This document shows, one piece after another, positions 27,678-38,883 of a DNA stretch of 64,000 nt. How positions within the stretch are numbered: the first letter of the stretch is position 1; each line of letters begins with the position of its first letter. A program made the translations under genes and the position numbers. The stretch is from contig NZ_NWUX01000002.1 of the NCBI RefSeq assembly GCF_002374315.1, forward strand, positions 363,730 to 427,729, written 5' to 3'. The stretch is from Vreelandella nigrificans. Its GTDB lineage: Bacteria > Pseudomonadota > Gammaproteobacteria > Pseudomonadales > Halomonadaceae. Under the pieces are notes generated by a model. That model was given only the letters and a program-made list of their open reading frames with translations, made no database searches and had not been told where the DNA came from.

Positions 27678-29564
27678 ATGGCAGGCCAAATTCCACAGCG
27701 TTTTATTGACGACTTGCTGAGCCGCGTTGACGTGGTTGAGCTGGTTGGCGAGCGCGTGCAGCTTAAAAAAGCAGGCCGCAACTACTCTGGCCTGTGCCCC
27801 TTCCACCAAGAAAAAACTCCGTCGTTTACCGTTAGCGCTGACAAGCAGTTCTACCACTGCTTTGGGTGTGGTGCCCACGGCAACGCACTGCGCTTTTTGA
27901 TGGAGTATGACAAGCTGCCGTTTCCTGAAGCGGTTGAGCAGTTGGCTGGGCGTTTAGGTCTAGAAGTGCCAAGAGAAGGGGCGGATGACCCGCGTGCTCA
28001 AGAGCGTGAAAAAAAGCGTAAAGAGGGCGTTAACCTGCTAGAAGTGGCCGCCAGCTTTTATCGCGAGCGGTTGAAGATGCAGGAGGGGCAGAACGCCCAG
28101 CGCTACCTAGTGGATCGTGGGCTCTCGTCCGAAGTGGTAAGTACCTATGGTATTGGCTATGCGCCTGGGGGGTGGGAAGCCCTAAAGCAGCACTTGAGCG
28201 CTAAGGGTATCGGTGAGCCTGTGCAGGTAGAGTACGGCCTGCTGATTCATCGTGAGGATACTGGGCGCACTTATGATCGCTTTCGCGATCGCGTCATGTT
28301 CCCTATCCGTGACTTGCGTGGTCGGACCATCGCTTTTGGCGGACGGGTGATGGGTGATGAGCAGCCAAAATACCTCAATTCGCCAGAAACCCCTGTGTTT
28401 CATAAGGGGCGCGAGCTATATGGCTTGTATGAAGCGCGCCAAGCCTCTAGCAAGTTAGAGCAGTTGGTGATCGTTGAGGGCTATATGGATGTGGTGGCCC
28501 TGGCGCAATATGGTATCCACAATGCTGTGGCGACGCTGGGTACAGCGACCACTGAAGATCACCTTGGCCGCCTGTTTAGGTTAGTGAGCCGTGTGGTGTT
28601 CTGTTTTGATGGAGATCGGGCGGGGCGTCAAGCCGCAAGTCGCGCTCTTGAAACTGCACTACCGCTAATGATCGATGGTCGCGAAGCGCGCTTTTTGTTT
28701 CTACCTGAAGGTGATGACCCAGATACGTTGGTGCGTCGTGAGGGAAGTGAGGCGTTTCAAGATCGTGTCACCTGCGCAATGCCGCTCTCGGAGTTTCTAT
28801 TCGAGCAGGCTTCCCAGGGGCGTGATCTCAATACAGTGGAAGGGCGTGAGCGATTTGCCAGCCAAGTGCTTGAGGCGTTGAACAAAATGCCCGAAGGCAT
28901 GCTCAAATCACTACTGCTGGAGGCGTTGGCGAAGCGCAGCGGTTTAGCTCAGGAGCAATTAAAAGGGTTGCTTGAAAAGCGGGCTGTTAGTGCTGCGAGA
29001 AAAGACTCAGTGCATTGGGAGCCGGTAGAGGCGTCGCTCGATGAGCCAATATATGAGACGCCGGCTTCCACTGAGCGCGCTGCTATTAGGCGCTCCGGTG
29101 ATCGACCTCGTCGCCAAGGTGCTACCCAGGTGCTCTCTACGGTGGAGCGTATTGTGCAGTTGCTACTGCACGAGCCAAAGCTAGTGTCTGTATTACCGGA
29201 CACGTTGGATTGGCTGCCTGATAGTGAAGAGACGCCGCTATGTCGAGATCTGATTGCATTACTGCGTGCTGGTCGCTATCGCAGTCCGCAGGTGGTGTTA
29301 GCGCACTTTCAGGGAAGTCACGAAGGGCAGGTGCTAGCAACACTCGCAAAGCGTGAATTGCCATTGCCAAAAAGTGCAAGGGAAGGAGAGCTCGTTAGTT
29401 TAGTGGATTACCTGCAAAACAAGCGGGCACAGCTCACGCCGCAAAAGGAGCTGGAAACATTGATGCAACAGTTTTCAGCATTGGTCAAAAAGCAGGAGTC
29501 AGGTGAGAAACTGTCTGTCGAAGAGAGGCAAAAATTCATGCAATTGCTTGCGATGACCAAATGA
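27678..29564 (+). CDS. dnaG: DNA primase
   Basis: DnaG (628 aa) makes RNA primers at the replication fork. The N-terminal zinc-binding domain has Cys40, His43, Cys61 and Cys64 (GLCPFHQEKTPSF and YHCFGCGAHGNAL). The RNA polymerase core has DRVMFPIRDLRGRTIAFGGR, and the TOPRIM domain has VIVEGYMDVVAL and CFDGDRAGRQAA. The C-terminal part binds the DnaB helicase. The length is a little above that of E. coli DnaG. It lies between rpsU and rpoD as usual. Confidence 0.97.
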   Translation: MAGQIPQRFIDDLLSRVDVVELVGERVQLKKAGRNYSGLCPFHQEKTPSFTVSADKQFYHCFGCGAHGNALRFLMEYDKLPFPEAVEQLAGRLGLEVPREGADDPRAQEREKKRKEGVNLLEVAASFYRERLKMQEGQNAQRYLVDRGLSSEVVSTYGIGYAPGGWEALKQHLSAKGIGEPVQVEYGLLIHREDTGRTYDRFRDRVMFPIRDLRGRTIAFGGRVMGDEQPKYLNSPETPVFHKGRELYGLYEARQASSKLEQLVIVEGYMDVVALAQYGIHNAVATLGTATTEDHLGRLFRLVSRVVFCFDGDRAGRQAASRALETALPLMIDGREARFLFLPEGDDPDTLVRREGSEAFQDRVTCAMPLSEFLFEQASQGRDLNTVEGRERFASQVLEALNKMPEGMLKSLLLEALAKRSGLAQEQLKGLLEKRAVSAARKDSVHWEPVEASLDEPIYETPASTERAAIRRSGDRPRRQGATQVLSTVERIVQLLLHEPKLVSVLPDTLDWLPDSEETPLCRDLIALLRAGRYRSPQVVLAHFQGSHEGQVLATLAKRELPLPKSAREGELVSLVDYLQNKRAQLTPQKELETLMQQFSALVKKQESGEKLSVEERQKFMQLLAMTK

Positions 29565-29715
29565 TAGTAACGCAGGCATTTGTTGTAGGGGTTGAATTCT
29601 CCTACTCTGACACCAGATAAAGGTCAGTCGCCAAACGCTGGCCTAACCGAATAACCTAACACACCTGGCTGACCGCGCAAATACGTTCTGCTGGAAAAAA
29701 ACCAGCTATTTACGC

Positions 29716-29721
29716 TATACT
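29716..29721 (+). promoter_or_regulatory. Candidate -10 element before rpoD
   Basis: TATACT at 29716-29721 lies in the 230-nt dnaG-rpoD gap, 73 nt before the rpoD ATG. A small hairpin GCTGG/CCAGC around seven A residues lies at about 29690-29706, just upstream, and no good -35 hexamer is apparent. rpoD operons in relatives carry an internal promoter here or inside dnaG. Confidence 0.3.
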
Positions 29722-29794
29722 GTTCGGCTTGTTGAGTTTATACGATTCAGCGCCCCCCAGGTGTTTCATTCTTCTTCGTCGAGATAGGGTTTCT

Positions 29795-31651
29795 ATGGCT
29801 GGAAATGCGCAGCAGCAGTCGCGTCTGAAGGAGTTGATCGCGCGCGGCAAGGAACAGGGTTACCTGACCTATGCCGAGGTCAACGACCATCTACCCGAGG
29901 ATATCGCCGACCCGGATCAAGTGGAAGACATCATTGGCATGATCAACGACATGGGTATTAGTGTCGTTGAAGAAGCGCCAGATGAAGACACTTTGATGAT
30001 GTCGGATCACTCCACGGACGAGTCCGCTGCGGAAGAGGCCGTAGCGGCACTCGCCGCCGTGGAAAGCGACGTCGGTCGCACCACTGACCCCGTACGCATG
30101 TACATGCGTGAGATGGGGACGGTCGAGCTTTTGACCCGTGAAGGCGAAATTGAAATCGCCAAACGGATCGAAGAGGGTACCCGTGAAGTAATGTCGGCGC
30201 TGGCATATTTGCCAGGCGCGGTTACTTCCATCCTCGAAGCCTACGACGCCACTCAGGATGAAGAAGCCCCAGGCCGCTTGTCTGACCTGTTCTCGGGCTT
30301 TATCGATCCTGATGAAGGGATTCCTGGCGTTGCAGAGGCTGAAGTGCCAGAGCCTGAAGTCGATGCCGAGCTGAGCGATGATCACGATATCGACAGCGAT
30401 GATGACGACGAAGATGACGACTCTACGGCAAGTGAAGGCGGCCCGGATCCTGAAGAGGCGAAAGCCCGCTTCGAGCAGATTCGTGAGCAGAATGCTGCAG
30501 TAGAGGCGGCGCTGGCGAAGCATGGCCGCGGTAGCGCTGCGCTGAAAACCGAGCAAGCGCGTCTTGCCGAGCTTTTTTCGCCGATCAAGCTAGTGCCGAA
30601 GCATTTCGAGCGCTTGGTTGGTCAGGTACGTATCAGTGTTGAGCAGGTGCGGGCCCAGGAAAAAGCGGTAATGCAGCTGTGCGTTAAGAAAGCCAAGGTA
30701 CCGCGTAAGACATTTATCAAGTCTTTCCCTGGTAACGAGTCTGACCAGAAATGGCTAGATGCTTTCCAGGAAGCGCAGCCCAAGTATGCTGACCGCCTAG
30801 AGCCATTACGTGCCGATATTGCTCGCTCCCAGCGTAAGATCGCTTTTGAGGAAGACATGGTGCAGCTCACCGTGGCTGACCTTAAAGAGGTTAACCGCAA
30901 GCTTTCTATTGGTGAGGCGAAGGCTCGTCGCGCCAAGAAAGAGATGGTTGAGGCAAACTTGCGCTTGGTTATTTCTATAGCTAAGAAGTATACCAACCGT
31001 GGTCTGCAGTTCTTGGATTTAATCCAGGAAGGCAACATTGGTCTGATGAAAGCGGTAGACAAGTTTGAATACCGCCGCGGTTATAAGTTCTCGACTTACG
31101 CCACTTGGTGGATTCGTCAGGCGATTACCCGCTCCATTGCAGACCAGGCGCGTACTATCCGTATTCCGGTGCACATGATTGAGACCATCAACAAACTCAA
31201 TCGCGTGTCGCGCCAGATGCTGCAGGAAATGGGTCGTGAGCCGACTCCGGAAGAGTTGGGCGAACGCCTGGAAATGCCAGAAGACAAAGTGCGCAAGGTG
31301 CTCAAAATTGCCAAAGAGCCGATCTCCATGGAGACGCCTATTGGTGATGATGATGACTCACACCTGGGTGACTTTATCGAAGATGGCACTATGTTGCTGC
31401 CGATTGATATGGCCACTGGCGAAGGTTTGATCGAAGCCACCCGCAACGTACTTGGCGGCTTAACCGCCCGCGAAGCGAAGGTGCTGCGCATGCGTTTTGG
31501 TATTGATATGAATACCGACCATACGCTGGAGGAAGTAGGTAAGCAGTTCGACGTTACCCGCGAGCGGATCCGCCAGATCGAAGCGAAGGCATTGCGCAAG
31601 CTACGCCATCCAAGCCGCTCTGAGCCGCTGCGCTCGTTCCTCGACGAGTAA
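29795..31651 (+). CDS. rpoD: RNA polymerase primary sigma factor RpoD
   Basis: The housekeeping sigma-70 (618 aa). Region 1.1 (about 1-80) contains [20 protein letters not shown]; a non-conserved insert with a strongly acidic run ([14 protein letters not shown] near 207-220) follows, then region 2 ([40 protein letters not shown]), region 3 ([14 protein letters not shown]) and region 4 ([20 protein letters not shown]). ATG 29795 gives the standard [12 protein letters not shown] start. Last gene of the macromolecular synthesis operon. Confidence 0.97.
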   Translation: MAGNAQQQSRLKELIARGKEQGYLTYAEVNDHLPEDIADPDQVEDIIGMINDMGISVVEEAPDEDTLMMSDHSTDESAAEEAVAALAAVESDVGRTTDPVRMYMREMGTVELLTREGEIEIAKRIEEGTREVMSALAYLPGAVTSILEAYDATQDEEAPGRLSDLFSGFIDPDEGIPGVAEAEVPEPEVDAELSDDHDIDSDDDDEDDDSTASEGGPDPEEAKARFEQIREQNAAVEAALAKHGRGSAALKTEQARLAELFSPIKLVPKHFERLVGQVRISVEQVRAQEKAVMQLCVKKAKVPRKTFIKSFPGNESDQKWLDAFQEAQPKYADRLEPLRADIARSQRKIAFEEDMVQLTVADLKEVNRKLSIGEAKARRAKKEMVEANLRLVISIAKKYTNRGLQFLDLIQEGNIGLMKAVDKFEYRRGYKFSTYATWWIRQAITRSIADQARTIRIPVHMIETINKLNRVSRQMLQEMGREPTPEELGERLEMPEDKVRKVLKIAKEPISMETPIGDDDDSHLGDFIEDGTMLLPIDMATGEGLIEATRNVLGGLTAREAKVLRMRFGIDMNTDHTLEEVGKQFDVTRERIRQIEAKALRKLRHPSRSEPLRSFLDE

Positions 31652-31708
31652 GTATTAGTCAGAAGAAGCTAGCAGGGGGCGGTATAGCTACCGTTACCCT
31701 AGTTACTT

Positions 31709-31743
31709 AAAAAGCCCGCCGTTCTCAGAACGGCGGGCTTTTT
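31709..31743 (+). terminator. Strong terminator after rpoD
   Basis: AAAAAGCCCGCCGTTCT (31709-31725) and its exact complement (31727-31743) flank a single central base, giving a GC-rich stem with a small TTCTCAGAA loop and T-run. The A-run on the left lets it work for the converging AbgT transcript as well. Confidence 0.9.
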
Positions 31744-31785
31744 GTGCTGTGTACTTTTTGTGCTACGTACTTTTCATGCTACGTA
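31738..31785. repeat. Three tandem 16-nt repeats beside the rpoD terminator
   Basis: Units CTTTTTGTGCTGTGTA (31738), CTTTTTGTGCTACGTA (31754) and CTTTTCATGCTACGTA (31770) follow head to tail with 1-2 changes each. The first shares its T-run with the rpoD terminator and the last ends 9 nt before the AbgT stop codon. It looks like a local duplication of terminator-proximal DNA. Confidence 0.8.
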
Positions 31786-31793
31786 GTGGATAT

Positions 31794-33410
31794 TTACAGC
31801 GTGTAGTGGGTGGCGGATCCTGGGCCAACCGGTAAGCCGAAAACAAATACCCAGATAAAGAACAGTAACGTCCAGCCAACCAGCATAAACAGCGTATAGG
31901 GCAGCATAATGGCTACCAGGGTACCAATGCCCATATCCTTCCGGTAGCGTGTCGCCACGGCAAGAATCAAACCGAAATAGCTCATCATCGGTGTGATGAG
32001 GTTGGTGACTGAGTCGCCGATTCGGTATGCCGCTTGGATAACTTCCGGGGCATAGCCCATCAGCATAAGCATGGGCACAAAGATTGGTGCCGTCACAGCC
32101 CACTGAGCGGAAGCGCTGCCTAGCGATAAGTTAACGAAGGCACACATAATGATAAACAGCGCAAACAGACCTGGGCCACGTAACCCCAATGACTGTAACA
32201 AGTCTGCTCCGGCAACGGCGGTTACCGTACCAAAGTTGCTCCAGTTGAACAGGGCTACAAACTGGGCGGCAAAAAATACCAGTACGATATACAAGCCCAA
32301 ACTGCTCATGCTTTTCGCCATGGCATCGACCACATCTCGGTCATTTCGCATGGTGCCTGCCAAGCGCCCGTAGGTGAAACCTAAAATGCTAAAGGAGACC
32401 GCTACGATTACTACAATGCCGCGTAGAAATGGCGAGCCACTCACTAAGCCAGTCTCAGGATTGCGTAAAATTCCGCCCTCGGGCACTACCATAATTGCCA
32501 CGAGTGCAATCAAAATCAGTGTGGCTAACCCCGTGCCTTTTAGAGCACGTTTTTCATCGTTGGTAAGGCCTTCCATACGCTGCTGGTCGATATCACTATC
32601 GGCGTAGGCAGAGTCAAATTTGCCTAGCTTAGGCTCCACGATGCGTTCGGTAACAAAGCCGCCAATCAAGGTGACGAAAAACGTGCTGGCAAACATAAAG
32701 AACCAATTGGCTTCCGCACCTACTATATAAGCAGGGTCTAGCAGTCTTGCTGCTTCCTGGGTAATACCCGAGAGCAGTGGGTCGACGGTGCCGATCAGTA
32801 AGTTAGCGCTGTACCCCCCGGATACCCCGCAGAATGCAGCGGCAAGGCCTGCCAGCGGGTGACGCCCAAGCGAATGAAAGATCATCGCGGCCAAGGGGAT
32901 AAGTACCACATAGCCAAGTTCAGCCGCCATGTTGGACATAATGCCCGCAAATACTATGGCGTAAGTCACAATGCGTGGTGAGCGGTTAAGCACTAAGGCA
33001 CGCATGCTGGCAGATAGCAGCCCTGAGTGTTCGGCAATGCCAACGCCCAGCATAGCAACAAGTACCGTGCCTAGGGGGGCAAAGCCGGTGAAGTTCGTTA
33101 CCATTTCGGTGACTAGGCGGCGAAGCCCTTCAGCGTTTAACAGTGAGTTAACCGCAATCCACTCGCCTTCATTGGCAGGGCGTGGGTCTGCAACAGAGAC
33201 GCCGAGTGCACCAGCAATTCCGCTGGCCACTACAACGAGTATACAGAGAATGGCAAACAGAGTGACGGGGTGAGGGAGTAGGTTGCCGAGCCACTCAACG
33301 CTATCGAGGAAGCGTGTGAATGCCCCTCGTTTTAGGGTTTCTTCGCGATTTTGTGGTTTTGTCATAGGGTTTATGTCGTCAGTGTGGGTTTTTTTAGCAA
33401 AAGTGCCCAT
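31794..33410 (-). CDS. AbgT family transporter
   Basis: A 538-residue inner-membrane protein of the AbgT family (p-aminobenzoyl-glutamate uptake in E. coli; sulfonamide/antimetabolite export for MtrF-type members). Family features include WLGNLLPHPVTLFAIL at the first helix, AELGYVVLIPLAAMIFHSLGRHP, GGYSANLLIGTVDPLLSGIT and the C-terminal GDSVTNLITPMMSYFGLIL. About 11-13 membrane segments are expected. ATG 33410 is preceded by AGG; ATG 33365 has no site. No folate gene is adjacent, so the substrate is open. Confidence 0.9.
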   Translation of the reverse strand: MGTFAKKTHTDDINPMTKPQNREETLKRGAFTRFLDSVEWLGNLLPHPVTLFAILCILVVVASGIAGALGVSVADPRPANEGEWIAVNSLLNAEGLRRLVTEMVTNFTGFAPLGTVLVAMLGVGIAEHSGLLSASMRALVLNRSPRIVTYAIVFAGIMSNMAAELGYVVLIPLAAMIFHSLGRHPLAGLAAAFCGVSGGYSANLLIGTVDPLLSGITQEAARLLDPAYIVGAEANWFFMFASTFFVTLIGGFVTERIVEPKLGKFDSAYADSDIDQQRMEGLTNDEKRALKGTGLATLILIALVAIMVVPEGGILRNPETGLVSGSPFLRGIVVIVAVSFSILGFTYGRLAGTMRNDRDVVDAMAKSMSSLGLYIVLVFFAAQFVALFNWSNFGTVTAVAGADLLQSLGLRGPGLFALFIIMCAFVNLSLGSASAQWAVTAPIFVPMLMLMGYAPEVIQAAYRIGDSVTNLITPMMSYFGLILAVATRYRKDMGIGTLVAIMLPYTLFMLVGWTLLFFIWVFVFGLPVGPGSATHYTL

Positions 33411-33547
33411 TTAGGCCTGGCTGGCGACACTACGTTGAAGCGTGGGGTGGCGCAAATGGCTTTACGCATAGCGCGATCTAAAAAATGAAATGCCGCCTAA
33501 CCGTATCGTTGAGCGGCGTAGAGTAAATGATGTATTTACTGCGAGTT

Positions 33548-34186
33548 TTAGCGTGCTTGAGCTATTCGGCGGGCAAGTAAAAGAAGCTCAATCATAGCGA
33601 ATAAAATTAAGCTGTAACCGAGTAGCTCAATGGATTCCTCGGCAATATTTTTGAAATCACGTATGTAATTCTCTTGTAGTACCGCACGCCAGAAATCTTG
33701 ACGACCATACAGGCGTGAAAAAATGTAGGTAACAAGAGTGCCCGCGGCGAACAGCCCAAAGGCAAATGTATTGCTATAGTATTTAAACTCTTCCAGAAAG
33801 CGACGTCGCTGGACAATGACCCAGACGAGGGCTGGTACTACGATAAGAGTAACCAATATTTTCCAGGTATGCCTGGCAACGTAATGGTCGAGGAAAAAAT
33901 CCTGCTCGCGAACTAGTGATGCAGCGACAAAGGCAAGCAACAATAAGGTGACGGTAGGCCAGACACGAAGTACCTGGCGTATGTAGATGAGTAGTATGCA
34001 ACAGCTGGCTAATACCAGTGTTTGGGTGAACTCTGTAAAGCCTAATTCGCTATAGCGCACATTGGGAAAATAGAGAGCTTCGAAGTAGCCTCCCTGGGCG
34101 ATGCCCGCGATAAAAAGTACATACAGCGTTGCACGCAACAAAGCGTAGCCAAAGCTTATTGGCCACTGGGGTGGTGATGGAGGCAT
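33548..34186 (-). CDS. Unrecognised six-helix membrane protein
   Basis: A 212-residue integral membrane protein I cannot assign to a named family. Hydrophobic segments fall near residues 12-33, 51-69, 75-92, 107-126, 138-158 and 187-207. Charged blocks lie in the loops: SELGFTEFTQ before helix 2, REQDFFLDHYVARHTWK after helix 3, and FKNIAEESIELLGYS before helix 6. The repeated acidic positions close to membrane edges suggest a conserved functional site. AAGGATG precedes the ATG. It follows AbgT's promoter side on the same strand, 137 nt away, with no obvious operon. Confidence 0.8.
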   Translation of the reverse strand: MPPSPPQWPISFGYALLRATLYVLFIAGIAQGGYFEALYFPNVRYSELGFTEFTQTLVLASCCILLIYIRQVLRVWPTVTLLLLAFVAASLVREQDFFLDHYVARHTWKILVTLIVVPALVWVIVQRRRFLEEFKYYSNTFAFGLFAAGTLVTYIFSRLYGRQDFWRAVLQENYIRDFKNIAEESIELLGYSLILFAMIELLLLARRIAQAR

Positions 34187-34396
34187 ACCAGCATCCTTAT
34201 CGGGGTCGTGAGTAATCTATGTAGAGGGATACATGCATGGGTGAATGTTCATTATATCGTCACTTAACTATGTAAGCACGCTGATCTTTTTTGGAGTGGA
34301 GACAGGCCGTGGGCCGTGAATGACTCGACGATGAGCAAGTAACACTGCAAAGTAGTAGTGGTAAGTCATAGCAACCGCTGAGGGGCGGAAAATACC

Positions 34397-35764
34397 ATGG
34401 CAATTAGTGTGTTTGATCTTTTTAGAATTGGCGTCGGGCCTTCTAGCTCTCATACCGTTGGGCCGATGCGCGCCGCCAGTGCTTTTGCACAATCGCTGGG
34501 AAAGCTGCCATGTAGCCGTCTTGTCGTGCGGCTACATGGTTCTCTAGCATCCACGGGGGTAGGCCATGGGACAGACAGAGCGGTGATCATGGGGCTAATG
34601 GGCGAGGCGCCGGAGACGATTGATCCCGATAGCATTGAGCCAAGACTGGAAGCCTTGGACCAGGGGGGTGCTTTAACGCTGCCAGGTGGGCAAACACTAA
34701 CGTTTGATCGTAAGCACGATATTGAGTGGGACGATAGCTGCTTACCGTTTCACCCCAATGCGATGGTGTTAACGGCTTACCAGGATGAAAACGTAGTCGC
34801 CACCAACACTTATTACTCCTTAGGAGGTGGTTTCTATATTGATCAGGCGTGCGCGGAGCAAGGCGGCGTTGAAGAGGATGTCACAACGCTACCTTATCCT
34901 TTTGATACCGGTAGCGAGTTGCTTGCACTATGCCAAACGCATCAGCTCCGTATCAGCCAGCTTATGCTAGAAAATGAAAAAGCGTGGCGTAGTGAAGAGG
35001 CCATCCGCCAAGAGCTGCTGACCATTTGGCACGCCATGCAAACGAGTATCGAAAACGGCCTAAAGGCTTCAGGATGCTTACCTGGTGGGCTTAATGTCAG
35101 GCGGCGTGCTCAGTCGTTGCATCAACAGCTACTTTCACCACCGGATAACCAGCGGTTAATAGTCTCTAGCTTTACCGTTATGGACTGGGTCAATCTCTTT
35201 GCCCTTGCTGTCAATGAAGAGAATGCCGCTGGACGTCGCATGGTCACCGCGCCTACTAACGGTGCGGCGGGTATTGTGCCTGCCGTTTTGGCTTATTACC
35301 TCAAGTTTGAGCCCGATGCTTGTGATGCGGATGTCGTGGACTTCCTTCTTGCTGCAGGAGCTGTCGGTATTTTGTGCAAGAAAAACGCTTCTATTTCTGG
35401 CGCTGAGGTTGGCTGTCAAGGGGAGGTGGGGTCTGCCTGCGCCATGGCGGCAGCGGGGCTAGCCGAAGTGCTGGGTGGTTCCGCGAAACAGGTGGAGAAC
35501 GCTGCTGAAATTGGCCTTGAACATAATTTAGGGCTTACCTGTGACCCAGTTGCTGGATTGGTGCAAGTGCCATGTATTGAGCGTAATGCGATTGCCTCGG
35601 TTAAGGCGATTAACGCAGCGCGCATGGCGCTTCACGGTGACGGTGAGCATTTTATCTCGCTAGATAAGGTCATTCGCACAATGCGCGACACAGGTCGTGA
35701 TATGCAGGATAAGTATAAAGAGACCTCCAAGGGTGGGTTGGCCGTTAATGCGATTGAGTGCTAG
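34397..35764 (+). CDS. sdaA: L-serine ammonia-lyase (L-serine dehydratase), iron-sulfur type
   Basis: A 455-residue single-chain enzyme converting L-serine to pyruvate and ammonia using a 4Fe-4S cluster. The beta domain starts [21 protein letters not shown], and the alpha domain carries [17 protein letters not shown]. The cluster cysteines lie in [16 protein letters not shown] and [19 protein letters not shown]. Length matches bacterial SdaA. The last 20 nt overlap the convergent LysR gene. Upstream (34187-34396) I see no further gene. Confidence 0.94.
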   Translation: MAISVFDLFRIGVGPSSSHTVGPMRAASAFAQSLGKLPCSRLVVRLHGSLASTGVGHGTDRAVIMGLMGEAPETIDPDSIEPRLEALDQGGALTLPGGQTLTFDRKHDIEWDDSCLPFHPNAMVLTAYQDENVVATNTYYSLGGGFYIDQACAEQGGVEEDVTTLPYPFDTGSELLALCQTHQLRISQLMLENEKAWRSEEAIRQELLTIWHAMQTSIENGLKASGCLPGGLNVRRRAQSLHQQLLSPPDNQRLIVSSFTVMDWVNLFALAVNEENAAGRRMVTAPTNGAAGIVPAVLAYYLKFEPDACDADVVDFLLAAGAVGILCKKNASISGAEVGCQGEVGSACAMAAAGLAEVLGGSAKQVENAAEIGLEHNLGLTCDPVAGLVQVPCIERNAIASVKAINAARMALHGDGEHFISLDKVIRTMRDTGRDMQDKYKETSKGGLAVNAIEC

Positions 35765-36656
35765 CAGGTGGTGGGCTTGGTAAGACGCTGTCAATATTAG
35801 CGACAAGATAATCGACCAGCTGACGAATTTTCGGTGATAAGTGGCGGTGGCGAGGATAGACCGCCCACACAGCAGTATCATGGTGCTGGAATGGTTCCAG
35901 CACCGCTATTAGCTCGCCGCTGGCAAGGTAGGGCGCTACGTAGTAATCCGGTAGCTGAGCCAGGCCCAACCCTTTTAGTGCAGCGTCTAATAAGGCGGGC
36001 CCAGAATTACCGCTCCAACAGCTCTCTACTTTGACTTCGCGACGCTGCCCATTGACCTCAAACAGCCAGTTAGGGCGCGAGCCAATTAGGCAGCGATGTT
36101 GGCTCAGTTCTGAAAGTGTATGTGGCCTGGGTGCTTGGCGGAAATAGGCCCAAGACCCCACTATATACTCCCTCCGTTCGCATAGCCGTTTGGCAATGAG
36201 GGTTGAGTCCTTGAGTACCCCCATACGAATGGCAATGTCGAAACCCTCTTCAATTAGCTCCACGCGGCGGTTGGTAAAATGCATATGCACCTCTAGTTGG
36301 GGGTGTAGGCATTGGAAATTATTTACCAGTGGGGCGATATAGCGTTCGCCAAAGGTAGTGGCAGAGGTCAGTTTAAGTAGCCCACGGGGTTTGGACTGCA
36401 ATTCGCTAATGGCTTGTTCTGCATCGCGCAGGCCGTCGAATAAATGGCGGCAGTGTTCAACATAAATAGCACCTGCATCGGTTAGGCGAATTTGCCGCGT
36501 AGTGCGATAAAGAAGCTGCACACCCAACTGGTTTTCAAGCTGGCTTACCAGGCGGCTAATATGCGATGTCGATACTTTTAGATGGCGGGCGGCAGCCGAA
36601 AAGGTGCCTAGCCGCACTACTTCAACAAACGCTTCAATACGGTCCCAGCGCTGCAT
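35745..36656 (-). CDS. LysR family transcriptional regulator, divergent from frmA
   Basis: A 303-residue LysR regulator. The winged helix-turn-helix is [20 protein letters not shown] then [20 protein letters not shown], followed by the effector domain ([38 protein letters not shown]). It is of the CrgA/DmlR-like subgroup. ATG 36656 has AAGGAGCGCCT upstream, favouring it over a longer frame. It is divergent from the formaldehyde dehydrogenase gene and may regulate it. Its stop lies inside the end of sdaA. Confidence 0.9.
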   Translation of the reverse strand: MQRWDRIEAFVEVVRLGTFSAAARHLKVSTSHISRLVSQLENQLGVQLLYRTTRQIRLTDAGAIYVEHCRHLFDGLRDAEQAISELQSKPRGLLKLTSATTFGERYIAPLVNNFQCLHPQLEVHMHFTNRRVELIEEGFDIAIRMGVLKDSTLIAKRLCERREYIVGSWAYFRQAPRPHTLSELSQHRCLIGSRPNWLFEVNGQRREVKVESCWSGNSGPALLDAALKGLGLAQLPDYYVAPYLASGELIAVLEPFQHHDTAVWAVYPRHRHLSPKIRQLVDYLVANIDSVLPSPPPASTQSH

Positions 36657-36790
36657 AGGCGCTCCTTGATGAATTGGTAATTGTTGCTCAATGGCAATAA
36701 TCTTGTGAGTGTATCCCCTCTTATCCAAGCCGACTAGCTAGCCTAAACTTCATCCACTGCGGTCTTATGGTCAAACCGGTAATCGGTCGT

Positions 36791-37944
<1,154 letters not shown>

Positions 37945-38018
37945 GTATTATGGATAAAGGGTAACAGAGCGCGGCAGGGGTCCTCTGCCGCGTTTTCATC
38001 TTCTCAAGGAGCCTGGCC

Positions 38019-38873
38019 ATGAGCATGAGTGAAACTTTAGAACTGGTGTCGGCCAACCGCAGTTGTGGCGGCTGGCACAAGCGCTACCGCCACTACTCCC
38101 GGGCGCTAGACTGTGACATGGTGTTTGCTGTGTATTTGCCGCCCCAGGCAGAAAACGAGCGGGTACCGCTGCTGTGGTGGTTGTCAGGTCTTACCTGTAA
38201 CGACGAAAACTTTATGCAAAAGGCGGGCGCCCACCGTATTGCCGCAGAACTTGGTGTGGCGATTGTATGTCCTGATACCAGCCCACGTGGCACCGACCTG
38301 CCCGGTGAGCACGACAGCTATGATCTTGGCTCTGGCGCTGGCTTCTATGTCAATGCTACCCAGACGCCGTGGAAATCCAACTACCGCATGTATGACTATG
38401 TGGTGGAAGAGCTTCCTTCTGTTGTACGGCAGCACTTTCCGGTTAATGGGCGTGAGTCGATCAGCGGCCACTCTATGGGAGGGCATGGCGCGTTAATTCT
38501 CGCCCTTCGTCACCCCGGCCGGTTCCGCTCGGTGTCCGCATTTGCCCCTATTGTTAACCCAATGAACTGCCCTTGGGGGAAAAATGCTTTCACTAGTTAT
38601 CTGGGTGATGACCCGTCTCGCTGGCGTCAATACGATGCCTGTGAGCTGGTGGCAAATGGAGCTTCTCGCCAACGTCTGTTTATTGACCAGGGGGACGCTG
38701 ACCAATTCTTGGAAGAGCAGCTGATGCCAGAACGTTTAGAGGCCGTTTGTGAAGAGCATGATCATCCACTCACACTGCGTCGTCAGCCAGGGTATGATCA
38801 CAGCTACTTCTTTATCGCCTCGTTCATTGAGGACCACTTGCGCTATCATGCCGAACATCTTATGAAGCGTTAA
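38019..38873 (+). CDS. fghA: S-formylglutathione hydrolase
   Basis: A 284-residue serine esterase that splits S-formylglutathione into formate and glutathione, the step after FrmA. The nucleophile lies in SISGHSMGGHGALILAL; PWGKNAFTSYLG and the catalytic-histidine stretch GYDHSYFFIASFIEDH are diagnostic, as is WWLSGLTCNDENFMQKAGA near the start. AAGGAG precedes the ATG. A GC-rich inverted repeat in the 74-nt gap after frmA (GCGGCAGGG...CCTCTGCCGC, about 37970-37992) may reduce read-through. Confidence 0.95.
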   Translation: MSMSETLELVSANRSCGGWHKRYRHYSRALDCDMVFAVYLPPQAENERVPLLWWLSGLTCNDENFMQKAGAHRIAAELGVAIVCPDTSPRGTDLPGEHDSYDLGSGAGFYVNATQTPWKSNYRMYDYVVEELPSVVRQHFPVNGRESISGHSMGGHGALILALRHPGRFRSVSAFAPIVNPMNCPWGKNAFTSYLGDDPSRWRQYDACELVANGASRQRLFIDQGDADQFLEEQLMPERLEAVCEEHDHPLTLRRQPGYDHSYFFIASFIEDHLRYHAEHLMKR

Positions 38874-38883
38874 GGATACCGAA

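Noticed and set aside
29891..30556. A 221-codon antisense frame inside rpoD
   Set aside because: It is a shadow of the codon pattern of rpoD; the sense frame is an unmistakable sigma-70.
30880..31620. Two full sigma-70 genes (rpoS, rpoD) in one window as a possible duplication
   Set aside because: Their region 1 and lengths differ and each lies in its own conserved cluster; both are standard genes.
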